From assembly GCA_024235175.1 (NCBI GenBank), contig JACKMX010000003.1:882011-946010 (forward strand): DNA of 64,000 bases, in the 5' to 3' direction. The position numbers were made by a program, and so were the translations under genes. The first letter of the stretch is position 1; every line of letters begins with the position of its first letter. The notes under the pieces are model-generated. The model saw nothing but the letters and a program-made list of their open reading frames with translations, was not told the origin of the DNA and made no database searches. This DNA comes from Chromatiaceae bacterium. GTDB lineage: Bacteria; Pseudomonadota; Gammaproteobacteria; Chromatiales; Chromatiaceae. Below, piece after piece: positions 49,810 through 58,296 of this stretch.

Positions 49810-51318
49810 ATGGAAATAACAGTTCTGATTTTTCTCACCAGCGGCTTGTTTCTGGGCTGGTCCCTGGGTGCTAACGATGCGGCAAATGTGTTCGGGACCG
49901 CCGTTGCCAGTCGCATGATCCAGTTCACTACCGCAGCCATTATCTGCTCGATTTTTCTGATATTGGGTGCGGTGATCAGCGGTGCCGGAGCAGCTCACGG
50001 CCTGGGGGCATTGGGAAAACTCAATGCGCTTCCCGGTGCATTCATGGCAGCGTTTTCCGCTGCCTTGACCGTCTACTGGATGACCAAAATGGGTCTTCCT
50101 GTTTCCACCACCCAGGCGATTGTAGGTGCCATCATCGGCTGGAATCTATTTAGCGGGTCCATCACCGATACAACCGCTTTGACCAAGATTCTCGGCACTT
50201 GGGTTGCCTGTCCGATACTGGGGGCAATCTTCGGAGCACTGATCTACAAACTGGTGATGGTGACCTTAAACAAATCCCGGATTCATCTACTACGACTGGA
50301 TGGATACACCCGCCTGGGGTTGATTCTGGCCGGTGCGTTCGGCTCCTACAGTCTGGGGGCGAACAATATCGGCAACGTCATGGGGGTGTTCGTCTCCTCT
50401 TCTCCGTTTTCCGATTTTTCCATCGCCGGCTTGTTCACCATGACTTCTATACAACAGCTGTTTCTGCTGGGGGCCATAGCGATCGGTGTCGGTGTTTTTA
50501 CCTACTCCAAGCGGGTCATGATGACGGTGGGAGACGGTATTCTGCCGCTCACGCCCGTGGGTGCATGGGTGGTGGTTATTTCGCATTCGATCGTGCTCTT
50601 TCTCTTTTCTTCCATAACACTGGAACATTTTCTGGCCAGCAACGGCCTGCCCACCATCCCGCTGATTCCGGTATCGAGTTCGCAGGCGGTGGTGGGTGCG
50701 GTAATAGGGATAGGGCTGCTGAAAGGGGGCAAGGGGATAAAATGGGGCGTGCTGGGAAATATTGCCTCCGGCTGGGTTACCACGCCTATCATCGCATCGA
50801 TCGTCTGTTTTGTGATGCTGTTTTTTCTGCAGAACGTGTTCAATCAGGTGGTCTATCACGAGGTGCGTTACGTACTCAGTGAACCGGTATTGGAGCACCT
50901 GGAAAAATCGGGAGTGAGCGTATCTGTACTGACGCCGCTCAAAGACCGGGAAGTTGTCGGGGGTATGCCTTTCCGCGATGCGGTGCGGGAGGTTCAGCCA
51001 CGCCTTCCGGGAGAGTTGGAGGAGAAGATCCTGGATGCCGCTGAGATCTATCCGATGTCGATAGATATGTATCGAAAGATCGAAAAAATAGACACCGAAT
51101 TTTTGTCAACGATCCAGATCGAAGCGCTTGAAGCGCTCTCCGGTCGCAAATTCGACCATAAATGGCAACTCTATGATGCCTTGTCCAGCAAAACCAGTGC
51201 GTGGCGGAAATTGGAGAAAAATAAACTGAACAAGCCTTTCAACCAGCATCTGAATGAACAGCTGGAGTACATCTACTCGCTTTTTCATCAGATGGACAGA
51301 AATTCGATAGCGAGGTAG
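49810..51318 (+). CDS. pit: PiT-family inorganic phosphate transporter
   Basis: A 502-aa permease (Pi symport, low affinity). Both PHO4 signature halves are present: LGWSLGANDAANVFGTAVASR near the start and GSYSLGANNIGNVMGVFVSS in the second half, with GLPVSTTQAIVGAIIGW and PVSSSQAVVGAVIGIG. About ten membrane helices are seen. Residues ~350-500 are an extra soluble helical tail, longer than in Escherichia coli PitA. A 3-nt gap separates it from the small membrane gene split by the IS1380 element. Confidence 0.93.
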   Translation: MEITVLIFLTSGLFLGWSLGANDAANVFGTAVASRMIQFTTAAIICSIFLILGAVISGAGAAHGLGALGKLNALPGAFMAAFSAALTVYWMTKMGLPVSTTQAIVGAIIGWNLFSGSITDTTALTKILGTWVACPILGAIFGALIYKLVMVTLNKSRIHLLRLDGYTRLGLILAGAFGSYSLGANNIGNVMGVFVSSSPFSDFSIAGLFTMTSIQQLFLLGAIAIGVGVFTYSKRVMMTVGDGILPLTPVGAWVVVISHSIVLFLFSSITLEHFLASNGLPTIPLIPVSSSQAVVGAVIGIGLLKGGKGIKWGVLGNIASGWVTTPIIASIVCFVMLFFLQNVFNQVVYHEVRYVLSEPVLEHLEKSGVSVSVLTPLKDREVVGGMPFRDAVREVQPRLPGELEEKILDAAEIYPMSIDMYRKIEKIDTEFLSTIQIEALEALSGRKFDHKWQLYDALSSKTSAWRKLEKNKLNKPFNQHLNEQLEYIYSLFHQMDRNSIAR

Positions 51319-51321
51319 CCC

Positions 51322-51402
51322 ATGGAGAAAAAGAGAAATATTAAAGATTTGTTGATGGCCGTGATGCTGAAGCACGAAATCGAACGAGCCCGACAGGAAG
51401 TG
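51322..51402 (+). pseudogene. 5' half of a small membrane gene cut by the IS1380 element
   Basis: ATG 51322 opens 3 nt after the PiT stop. It encodes NIKDLLMAVMLKHEIERARQ-EV before the IS inverted repeat begins at 51403. The residues align with the amphipathic N-terminus of the protein at 45120. The remainder resumes in frame at 53168. As it stands the reading continues 8 codons into the IS and stops. Confidence 0.65.
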
Positions 51403-53167
51403 CTAGCCCGCTTCAGTCACCGATTTTGAGAAATGAACCAAGTGGAGCTGTTTTTGGGTAGTGTTTACCCTGTACGGCAGTGAAACGGTGACCCGCTATG
51501 GAAATTCAGGTGACTTGAGCTGTTTGCGTATGGTCATCACCACTTTTCCTGGCGCAATTCCAGGCCATTTACCGTCTGCAACGCATAACAACCCTCAGCG
51601 ATTGCCGATTCGTGATTCAGGCAGACTGGCAAATGCGAAATAGATTATCCCGGCGATGCCCAGAGCGGATAACAGCTGAGATTGCGGCAGATCTGCGCAA
51701 ATTCACTCTGATAGGGATAGGTTTCGGAGAATGACAACCAGACCTTGCGCACCGTGATTTTCAGTCGGGCACCGATCTTCAGCAGCTTTAACCGGATCGT
51801 ACCGCTTTGGGCACGGGCCAGGTTGGTACGTTGTAATCCCAGCCGCCGCAGACCCTGCATCAACACATAGGCAAAGGAGGCGAAATACAGACGCAGTTGG
51901 TTGGCTCGCATGGTGCCGGTACTGGTGCGGTCAGCGAACAGATCCAACTGCTGCTCCTTGATCCGATTCTCCATGTCGCCTCTTGCGCAATAGAGCTTTT
52001 CATAGAGGCGCTTTGCTCCGGCCCGGTGGGGTGGCAGGTTGGTCACCACAAAGCGCGGATTACTCCCTTTGGCGAGATGCTCGGCCTTTCCGATTACCCG
52101 TCGGGAGCAGCTCCAGGATTTGCGCGTCCGGTAGTGAAAGTCCCGGAAACAGCGGGCAGGATTTCCACTGCGCCGATACTTGTCATGGGCTTCCTGAAGT
52201 TGACCGCCAATGGCCCGCACCAGCCGGGCATTGCGAGCAAGACCGAGAACATAACTGACATCATGCGTCTCACACCAACGCATGATCGACTCACGGCAGA
52301 AGCCGGAGTCACCGCGGATGATGATCCGGGTCTTTGGCCAGTGCGCTCTGATCTGCGCAACGATCCACTGCAATTCTTCCACACTGCCGGCTGATGCATC
52401 CTGATTCGATGCCCTCAACCGTGCACATAACAGCTGTTCTCCACTGAAAATGTACAATGGCAGATAGCAGTAGCATTTGTAGTAGCCATGGAAGAAGCGT
52501 CCCTCCTGATGGCCATGCAGGGGGTCGTCCGTTGCATCCAGATCGAGCCAGATCTCACGCGGTGCTTTCTTGTGCGACTCGATGAACAGATCGACCAACA
52601 ATTTGTCCATCGCCTGCGGGTCGGCAGCGATGCGCTTATAACGGTTTCCAGCGGCACGCGCCGGCTCACTCAGTTCCAGCCGGTTGAGGGTGCTGGATCC
52701 GGCCAGGGGACAACCTTTGTCCCGATCACGCAGGCGCTGCTGACCGGTCAGATCCTGTTTGCCGACCAACATCGCCAGCAGACTGTCTGCACGCAGCACA
52801 TCATGATCGTTGAGATCTTCATAGCCAAGCGCCAAACCGTAAATGCGCTGCGCCAACAGGGTTCGAACGGAATGTTCGATCAGCTCTGGACGGCGATGAT
52901 CGTCAAAGCACTGGGTCAGCCGTTCCATCAGTCCGATGCGTGCATCGACTTCCCGCAGCAGCAGACCGCCACCGTCTGAAGTGATCCGTCCACCGTCGAA
53001 GCGACCGACCACGGAACGACGTCCGAGGGCGTGAAATTCAAGTTGATTGGGATTACACTCTGTTCTCATAAGGCTGTTTTTCTTTTGGTTGATAACATCT
53101 TGATCGCACAAGTGTTATGCCATGAAAAACAGCCTTTTTCCATTCTTACGGTGAGCGAAGCGGGCTA
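51403..53167 (-). mobile_element. IS1380-family insertion sequence
   Basis: About 1765 bp. Terminal inverted repeats CTAGCCCGCTTCAGTCACCG (51403-51422) and, on the other strand, CTAGCCCGCTTCGCTCACCG (53149-53168) agree at 18 of 20 positions. It carries one transposase on the - strand. The size suits the family. A clear target duplication is not seen, and the ends may be off by one or two bases. Confidence 0.75.
51645..53069 (-). CDS. IS1380-family transposase
   Basis: A 474-aa DDE transposase. ATG 53069 gives the usual start MRTECNPNQLEFHALGRR; a frame begins at 53111. Family signatures are DGGRITSDGGGLLLREVD, LALGYEDLNDHDVLR, WLDLDATDDPLHGHQEG (with the first Asp), IIIRGDSGFCRE (second Asp) and ARGDMENRIKEQQLDLFADR (Glu region). 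It appears intact. Confidence 0.92.
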   Translation of the reverse strand: MRTECNPNQLEFHALGRRSVVGRFDGGRITSDGGGLLLREVDARIGLMERLTQCFDDHRRPELIEHSVRTLLAQRIYGLALGYEDLNDHDVLRADSLLAMLVGKQDLTGQQRLRDRDKGCPLAGSSTLNRLELSEPARAAGNRYKRIAADPQAMDKLLVDLFIESHKKAPREIWLDLDATDDPLHGHQEGRFFHGYYKCYCYLPLYIFSGEQLLCARLRASNQDASAGSVEELQWIVAQIRAHWPKTRIIIRGDSGFCRESIMRWCETHDVSYVLGLARNARLVRAIGGQLQEAHDKYRRSGNPARCFRDFHYRTRKSWSCSRRVIGKAEHLAKGSNPRFVVTNLPPHRAGAKRLYEKLYCARGDMENRIKEQQLDLFADRTSTGTMRANQLRLYFASFAYVLMQGLRRLGLQRTNLARAQSGTIRLKLLKIGARLKITVRKVWLSFSETYPYQSEFAQICRNLSCYPLWASPG

Positions 53168-53356
53168 GGGGGAGCCACCAATCCGCTGGTTCGGGCCGCA
53201 CTGGTTATAGCCTTTCTGTACTTGATTGGAAGTGCGTATTCTATGATGGGTGTGGTCGGCGTCGTATTTATCGCAATCTTCTTTCTAGTAGTTATGCTTG
53301 TACCGGCAATCAAGTACAAGGCACAATGTTTTTTGGACAGGCGGCACATGTCTTAG
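53168..53356 (+). pseudogene. 3' half of the IS-interrupted small membrane gene
   Basis: Directly after the right repeat the frame reads GGATNPLVRAALVIAFLYLI, then a second helix (GVVGVVFIAIFFLVVMLVP) and stop TAG 53354-53356. Joined to the 5' half it gives a continuous 89-aa protein whose LVRAAL segment aligns with that of the gene at 45120. The two halves are therefore one gene disrupted by transposition. Confidence 0.65.
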
Positions 53357-53530
53357 GATAGGTTGTAGCATCAATATGATGGTTCGTCTGCTGAAGAAGC
53401 AGACGAACCCAGAGATTCTTTCGTTGTTGGTGGAATTCGATAGAATCACGATTGTTCAGGTAGCCATCCCTTACTACGATAACACTATATCCATCAAACT
53501 AGTCGATTTTGTCGAGTGCTAGTTTAGCTA

Positions 53531-54628
53531 TTAACCCGGCCATTAAATAGAACTGATATAATGCGTGCATGGAAAAGATAGATGCACGTAAATTGCCATC
53601 ATCGGCATTAGAAGAAAAGCGGCGCCAATCAGTCAAGCTTCGAAAACAAGGAATGACCCGAGCACAGATAGGCGAGATTGTTGGGGTTCACGCAGACACT
53701 GTAGGCCGTTGGTTGAAAGCCTACGAAGAGCAAGGAGCGAAGGCGTTGATGTCTAAGGCACGAGGCCGCCGGGAAGGCAGTTGCCGAAGACTTAACGACG
53801 AACAAGCGGGCAGGATTAAAAAGCTATTGATTGATAAAACGCCGGATCAGCTGAAGATGCCCTATGCGTTATGGACCCGTGAATCGGTGCGGGAATTAAT
53901 CAAAGATCAACTGCGCATCGATTTGCCGATTCGAACCGTAGGGCATTACCTCAAGCGCTGGGGCATGACGGTGCAAAAGCCGGTGAAACGAGCTTATGAA
54001 CAACAGCCTGCGCATGTACAGAAATGGCTTGAAGAAGACTATCCCGAGATTCAGGCAAAAGCCAAGGAAGAGGCGGCGGAAATCTATTGGGGAGATGAGA
54101 CGGGATTGCGTAATGACACTCAGCACGAACGTGGCTACGCACCGAAAGGAAAGACACCGGTTATCCGGCTGAATGCCAAGCGAGAATCGATCAATATGAT
54201 CTCGGCGATCACCAATCAGGGGAAGGTTCGGTTCAAGATGTTTGAAGGTGGAATGAACGCGTCCATTCTGATCGACTTTTTGAAACGGCTGGTGAAGGAT
54301 GCCAATCGAAAAGTCATTCTGATACTGGACAACTTACGCGTACACCATGCGAAAAAGGTCAAGGATTGGCTGGTAGGTAAGGAAGAGCAGATTGAAATAT
54401 TTTATCTACCGCCATATTCGCCGGAACTGAATCCCGATGAATACCTCAACTGTGATCTGAAGGCGGGCGTACATTCTGGTAAACCCGCACGTTCCAAAGA
54501 ACAGCTGAAGAAAAAGGTGATCAGTCACATGCGGATGTTGCAACGCAAGTCAGCTCGCGTGAAGAAATACTTTAAACACGAGATGATCCGATATGCGGCG
54601 TAGTCGATCTATTAAATGGCCGGGTTAA
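53531..54628 (+). mobile_element. IS630-family insertion sequence
   Basis: 1098 bp flanked by TA (53529-53530 and 54629-54630), the target that IS630 duplicates. Terminal repeats TTAACCCGGCCATTAAATAG (from 53531) and the complement of the right end (TTAACCCGGCCATTTAATAG) differ at one position in 20. The near-identical ends and intact gene suggest a recent insertion. Confidence 0.9.
53569..54603 (+). CDS. IS630-family transposase
   Basis: A 344-aa Tc1/mariner-like transposase. The N-terminal helix-turn-helix (MTRAQIGEIVGVHADTVGRW) binds the ends. The catalytic Asp-Asp-Glu set lies in IYWGDETGLRND, VILILDNLRVHHAKK and YSPELNPDEYLN. It spans almost the whole element. It is full length and probably functional. 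Confidence 0.93.
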   Translation: MEKIDARKLPSSALEEKRRQSVKLRKQGMTRAQIGEIVGVHADTVGRWLKAYEEQGAKALMSKARGRREGSCRRLNDEQAGRIKKLLIDKTPDQLKMPYALWTRESVRELIKDQLRIDLPIRTVGHYLKRWGMTVQKPVKRAYEQQPAHVQKWLEEDYPEIQAKAKEEAAEIYWGDETGLRNDTQHERGYAPKGKTPVIRLNAKRESINMISAITNQGKVRFKMFEGGMNASILIDFLKRLVKDANRKVILILDNLRVHHAKKVKDWLVGKEEQIEIFYLPPYSPELNPDEYLNCDLKAGVHSGKPARSKEQLKKKVISHMRMLQRKSARVKKYFKHEMIRYAA

Positions 54629-54639
54629 TAGTATTTGTC

Positions 54640-54800
54640 GAACCCTAAAAGGACTTACAGTTGAGTCTTTTATTCGTCACGGTAGGCATGTCCATTGACT
54701 TGCAAGCTATTGGCGATCAGCCGGGACTGTTCGCACGGCAGATTCTGGTTATTATAAAATTGGTTGTCCTGTTTCCGCTTATTCTTTATCTGAGTTATAA
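54640..54800 (+). pseudogene. Remnant of a Kef-type cation/proton antiporter (CPA2)
   Basis: In one frame the sequence reads EP, stop, KDLQLSLLFVTVGMSIDLQ and IGDQPGLFARQILVIIKLVV. This matches the transmembrane motif …PFKGLLLGLFFxxVGMSIDL of KefB/KefC antiporters with a stop where Phe is expected. Only about 50 codons remain; the 5' side abuts the IS630 insertion. It is non-functional. Confidence 0.5.
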
Positions 54801-55081
54801 GAGTATCCCCGCACGGCGGAGTCCAGACGCAGATGGATTCGTTCCACGTTGCCATCAACCACCAGAATGCTGAAAAATCTCCCTTCGTATCCGGTCGCTA
54901 ATCACACATTGATAATTATGGCCTACGCTGTCGCTGTCTGCTGCAAGTGCGGAGAACGACTCTGATAGAATCCAATCATTCGGCGCGAGAAAAATGGTTA
55001 TTGCCCGATGAATCGGGTGATTTGGTGCTATGTAGACTGGGGCGATGCTAAACTTCGCCATTCCCGCTCCGGAGCAACCCT
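54801..55081. other. Intergenic region before the MFS gene
   Basis: About 280 nt with no supported gene. The ribosome site of the MFS gene (GGAGCAACCC-ATG) lies at its end. Confidence 0.35.
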
Positions 55082-56317
55082 ATGACCTCGGCCATTGAAT
55101 GGCTTCCGCAGAAAAACCAGGACCTCGAAGTGATTTCGCTGGTGGGCTTCGTGCATGGTGTTTCCCACTTCTTTCACCTGCTGCTGCCGCCGCTGTTCCC
55201 CTGGCTGATGGACGATTTCGGGCTGAGTTTTAGCAGCATCGGAGTGACGATGACGATCTTCTTCGTTGTTTCCGCGATCGGGCAGGTGGTGGCAGGATTT
55301 CTGGTCGATCGCCTAGGCCCGGTGCAGGTGCTCGCCGGGGGGATCAGTTTTTTTCTGGCGGCCGCGCTGCTGCTCTCGCTGGTCGACGGCTTCGCCAGAC
55401 TGGCGCTGGTTGCGGTGTTGGCGGGGCTTGGCAACAGCATTTTTCACCCGGCTGATTTCACCGTGCTCAACCAACATGTTTCGCAGCACCGGCTTGGACA
55501 CGCATTTTCGGTCCACGGTCTTTCGGGTAACCTCGGTTGGGCACTGGCACCGGTGTTCATGACTGGAATTGCAGCCAGTGCCGGCTGGCGCGTTGCGGCA
55601 CTGGCCGCCAGCGGCATCGCAGCGGCGGCGCTGCTGCTGGTGGTTTGGCGGCGGCGGACGCTGGCCGACCCGTCCACCGGAGCCGAAGCTGAAGCCGACA
55701 CGGTTGACGTGCCATCGGTGTCGATGTTTGCATTTCTGCGCGTGCCAGCGGTTTGGCTCTGTTTCCTGTTCTTTCTGCTGATCACCGCAGCTTTCGGTGG
55801 CATCCAGAACTTCGCGATACCGATCCTGCAGAACCTCTATGGATTGTCGTTGACGGCCGGGGCAACGGCGCTTTCGGCCTACTTGCTCGGAGGTGCTGGC
55901 GGTATCCTGACCGGCGGCTTTTTAACGCAGAGAGGCGAGCAGGAGCGGGTGATCGCACTCGCCATCGGCGGTGGCGCTTTGCTGGCCGTTGTGCTGGTTG
56001 TGCTGCCGCTGCCGCACTGGAGCCTGCTGCCGCTGATGACAGCCATTGGCTACAGCACGGGCATCGCCGGACCATCACGCGACCTGCTGGTACGCCGTGC
56101 TGCAACATCGCGCTTCGGACAGGCGGCCTACGGTCGCGTTTACGGCTTTGTGTACTCGGGCCTCGACAGCGGTCTGGCGCTGGCACCGCTGCTGTTTGGC
56201 GGGCTGATGGATAGCAGGCGCTTCGCCGCGGTACTGATCGGTATCGCCGCTCTGCAGGGGCTGGCGATTCTGACCGCCTTGCGCGTCGGCGGCGCTACCA
56301 GGCCGGTGACGGCCTGA
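55082..56317 (+). CDS. MFS exporter, Fsr (fosmidomycin-resistance)-like
   Basis: A 411-aa permease with 12 predicted helices. The motif LVGFVHGVSHFFHLLLPPLF at the start and NSIFHPADFTVLNQHV in helix 4-5, together with GHAFSVHGLSGNLGWALAP, are typical of the Fsr-like branch. The VDRLGP loop between helices 2 and 3 is present. It is GC-rich compared with the phosphate island. The substrate is unknown. An ArsR-like remnant lies just downstream on the other strand. Confidence 0.87.
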   Translation: MTSAIEWLPQKNQDLEVISLVGFVHGVSHFFHLLLPPLFPWLMDDFGLSFSSIGVTMTIFFVVSAIGQVVAGFLVDRLGPVQVLAGGISFFLAAALLLSLVDGFARLALVAVLAGLGNSIFHPADFTVLNQHVSQHRLGHAFSVHGLSGNLGWALAPVFMTGIAASAGWRVAALAASGIAAAALLLVVWRRRTLADPSTGAEAEADTVDVPSVSMFAFLRVPAVWLCFLFFLLITAAFGGIQNFAIPILQNLYGLSLTAGATALSAYLLGGAGGILTGGFLTQRGEQERVIALAIGGGALLAVVLVVLPLPHWSLLPLMTAIGYSTGIAGPSRDLLVRRAATSRFGQAAYGRVYGFVYSGLDSGLALAPLLFGGLMDSRRFAAVLIGIAALQGLAILTALRVGGATRPVTA

Positions 56318-56395
56318 GGTTGGATTGGGTCCGGTCAACGGCTGACCCAGCCTGCCATCTTCCATTGCAGAAAGTGGATGGAAAAAAATCGGGTG

Positions 56396-56515
56396 CTACT
56401 CGTCGTGCGGGTGGGGTTCGGCGACAAGCTCCAACATATCGGTGATGACGCGGCTTACATGCTGATCCGCTGTGGAATAGTAGATTAGTTTTCCTCGTCG
56501 CTGCCCACGAGGGTG
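56396..56515 (-). pseudogene. C-terminal remnant of an ArsR-family regulator
   Basis: The - strand reads GQRRGKLIYYSTADQHVSRV, then ITDMLELVAEPHPHDE and stop. This resembles the wing and dimerisation helix of ArsR/SmtB repressors (…RRxGRxxYYxLxDxHV…LL…VAEP). The recognition helix is missing upstream. It may once have controlled the neighbouring exporter. Confidence 0.5.
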
Positions 56516-56772
56516 GCTGCTGATGATATCAATATGCCGGGGGCATGTGGATTGTTTTCCGTCGTTAATAGCGGTTATGAGTTAGCACCGGCAGGTGAAT
56601 CTTCTCATTCTTGAAATCAGCGTGATCAGATCTATTCTTGGTACGCCTATCTCGTGTTCTTTTATTGAGCGACTCATTGGAAAGCGTTACCAGAGAGAGA
56701 AACACTTTTGCATTCAGCCGGCCGGTTATTTTTAACTTGGATACATCAATTACATTCATAGGAGATTGCCGG
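56516..56772. other. Intergenic region
   Basis: About 260 nt without a supported gene. It contains the AGGAG leader used by the gene starting at 56773. Confidence 0.35.
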
Positions 56773-57078
56773 TTGTACTCATCTTTAGAGCAGAAAGGCG
56801 TATTCGAGGCTGTAATGTTTCGCTTCGAAAAACAGAGACTTCCCAGAATCCTGGATATCAAGAAACTGGTTGATCGAGGCGAGAAACTGTCTGAGTTCGA
56901 AATGGAATTCCTCGAGGAAGTATTCACCGATACCCAGCAGTACAAGTCATTTGTCGATACACATCCGGAATTCCAGATGCTTTACGCCCGCGTGGCACAT
57001 CTTTACAACCAGATCGCTTCAGCAGCGATGGAGAATGAAAAGAGAATTGAGATTCCGGGCGAGCCGCCTTCTACCTAA
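56773..57078 (+). CDS. Hypothetical helical protein
   Basis: A 101-aa soluble protein. TTG 56773 is preferred because AGGAGA precedes it by 9 nt; ATG 56815 is an alternative. The sequence is helical and charged (RILDIKKLVDRGEKLSEFEM, FLEEVFTDTQQYKSFVD), with no signal or membrane part. No family is recognised. It converges on the isochorismatase gene. Confidence 0.6.
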   Translation: MYSSLEQKGVFEAVMFRFEKQRLPRILDIKKLVDRGEKLSEFEMEFLEEVFTDTQQYKSFVDTHPEFQMLYARVAHLYNQIASAAMENEKRIEIPGEPPST

Positions 57079-57252
57079 CCTGCATTCGTGATCAGGATCC
57101 GAAATTTTACTGCGGACTGGCAAAGTAGGTTGGGTAATCTTCCGCCAATCCATAGCCGTAGTTGACGAGCGAGGTGCATGCCGGCCATCGACTCATCGGA
57201 TCCGAGTCTTTTGATCGAGACCGGCGCACAATGCTGCTCCCCGATCCTGTTT

Positions 57253-57804
57253 TCAAGGCTGCTTCCCCACCAGAAACCGTCTACTGATCGTTCTGAACTG
57301 TTCGGTGCCGGCCTGGTGCATCAGCTCGAAAATAACCATTTCCCGGCTGACGATCCGTGCGCCCGCATCGCGCATGCGATCCAGCCCCAGACGGCGGTTT
57401 TGTTCGGTGCGGCTACCCACGGCATCGGCCACCACAAATACCTCTTTGCCTGTCGCCAGCATTCCCATCACCGTCTGCAGCACGCAGACATGGGCTTCCA
57501 TGCCGCACACGATGACCTGTTGATGCTGCTGCCAGCGTTCCGGCAGGCAGTTGGCGGCTACCGCCGAAAAATGCATTTTCTGCACCACTTCCGGTTGTTC
57601 CAGCAAACTGGTGAGGGCAGGCAGCGTGTGCCCCAGGCCTCGCGGATACTGCTCGGTAAACAATATCGGAGTAGCCAGGAGGTGGCAGGCGGAGACCAAC
57701 CACTGGATCCGGGCATTGAGGCGTTCGCTGTGTTCGATAGCCGGCACTAGTCTTTCCTGCACATCCACCACCATCAGCATGGCTTTGCCAGATGCTATTA
57801 ACAT
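57253..57804 (-). CDS. Isochorismatase-family cysteine hydrolase
   Basis: A 183-aa enzyme of the nicotinamidase/isochorismatase fold (YcaC-like). ATG 57804 has AGGAGAG 7 nt upstream. The catalytic triad is visible: Asp14 in MVVDVQERLVPAI, Lys76 in VVQKMHFSA and Cys107 in CGMEAHVCVLQT. A cis-peptide region precedes the Cys as usual. The substrate cannot be deduced; relatives cleave amides or vinyl ethers. Confidence 0.9.
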   Translation of the reverse strand: MLIASGKAMLMVVDVQERLVPAIEHSERLNARIQWLVSACHLLATPILFTEQYPRGLGHTLPALTSLLEQPEVVQKMHFSAVAANCLPERWQQHQQVIVCGMEAHVCVLQTVMGMLATGKEVFVVADAVGSRTEQNRRLGLDRMRDAGARIVSREMVIFELMHQAGTEQFRTISRRFLVGKQP

Positions 57805-57898
57805 ACCACTCTCCTGATGTGTGTACCTGGACCCAGTATGCAGCTTTTTCCGACCAATGCAAAAGTATGCAAAAGAAGCTTCGGCTGGGCAGATGTGG

Positions 57899-58045
57899 TC
57901 ACTTCTCTTCACTTGTCCAATGTGCCTGGATGTCCGGCAGGGGACAGGCCGGCTGCCGCTCAAGCTTGCGCGCCACCGCAGCGAGCCGGGTTAAGCCGTC
58001 GGCGATGCGGACATCAAATGGTTCTGAGATACGATCAAATTTCAT
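57899..58045 (-). CDS. Possible 48-aa protein
   Basis: A short frame from ATG 58045 reading FDRISEPFDVRIADGLTRLA, then a basic and acidic end (HWTSEEK). It lies between the isochorismatase and flavocytochrome genes on their strand. The composition looks protein-like, but the ribosome site is weak and no relative is recognised. It could be noise. Confidence 0.3.
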   Translation of the reverse strand: MKFDRISEPFDVRIADGLTRLAAVARKLERQPACPLPDIQAHWTSEEK

Positions 58046-58296
58046 AATTAGTAAACCTAACCATATTTTCTGCACTACCCGGGAAGTGCACTCACTTGAT
58101 AGCGAAAACATCGGGTGCGGTGGAACCCAAGATTTCGTACACGCATCTGTTATACCGCTGTCACTGCGCAATACGGCGTATTATCCTTGGATGGGTTTTC
58201 CAGGGGCAGTGTAAGGGGAATCTTCGTGTCATCTGGAACACATCCAACTTCCAACGGCAGGCCGGCTGGCGTAAAGCCTGTATCGGAACGAGACGC

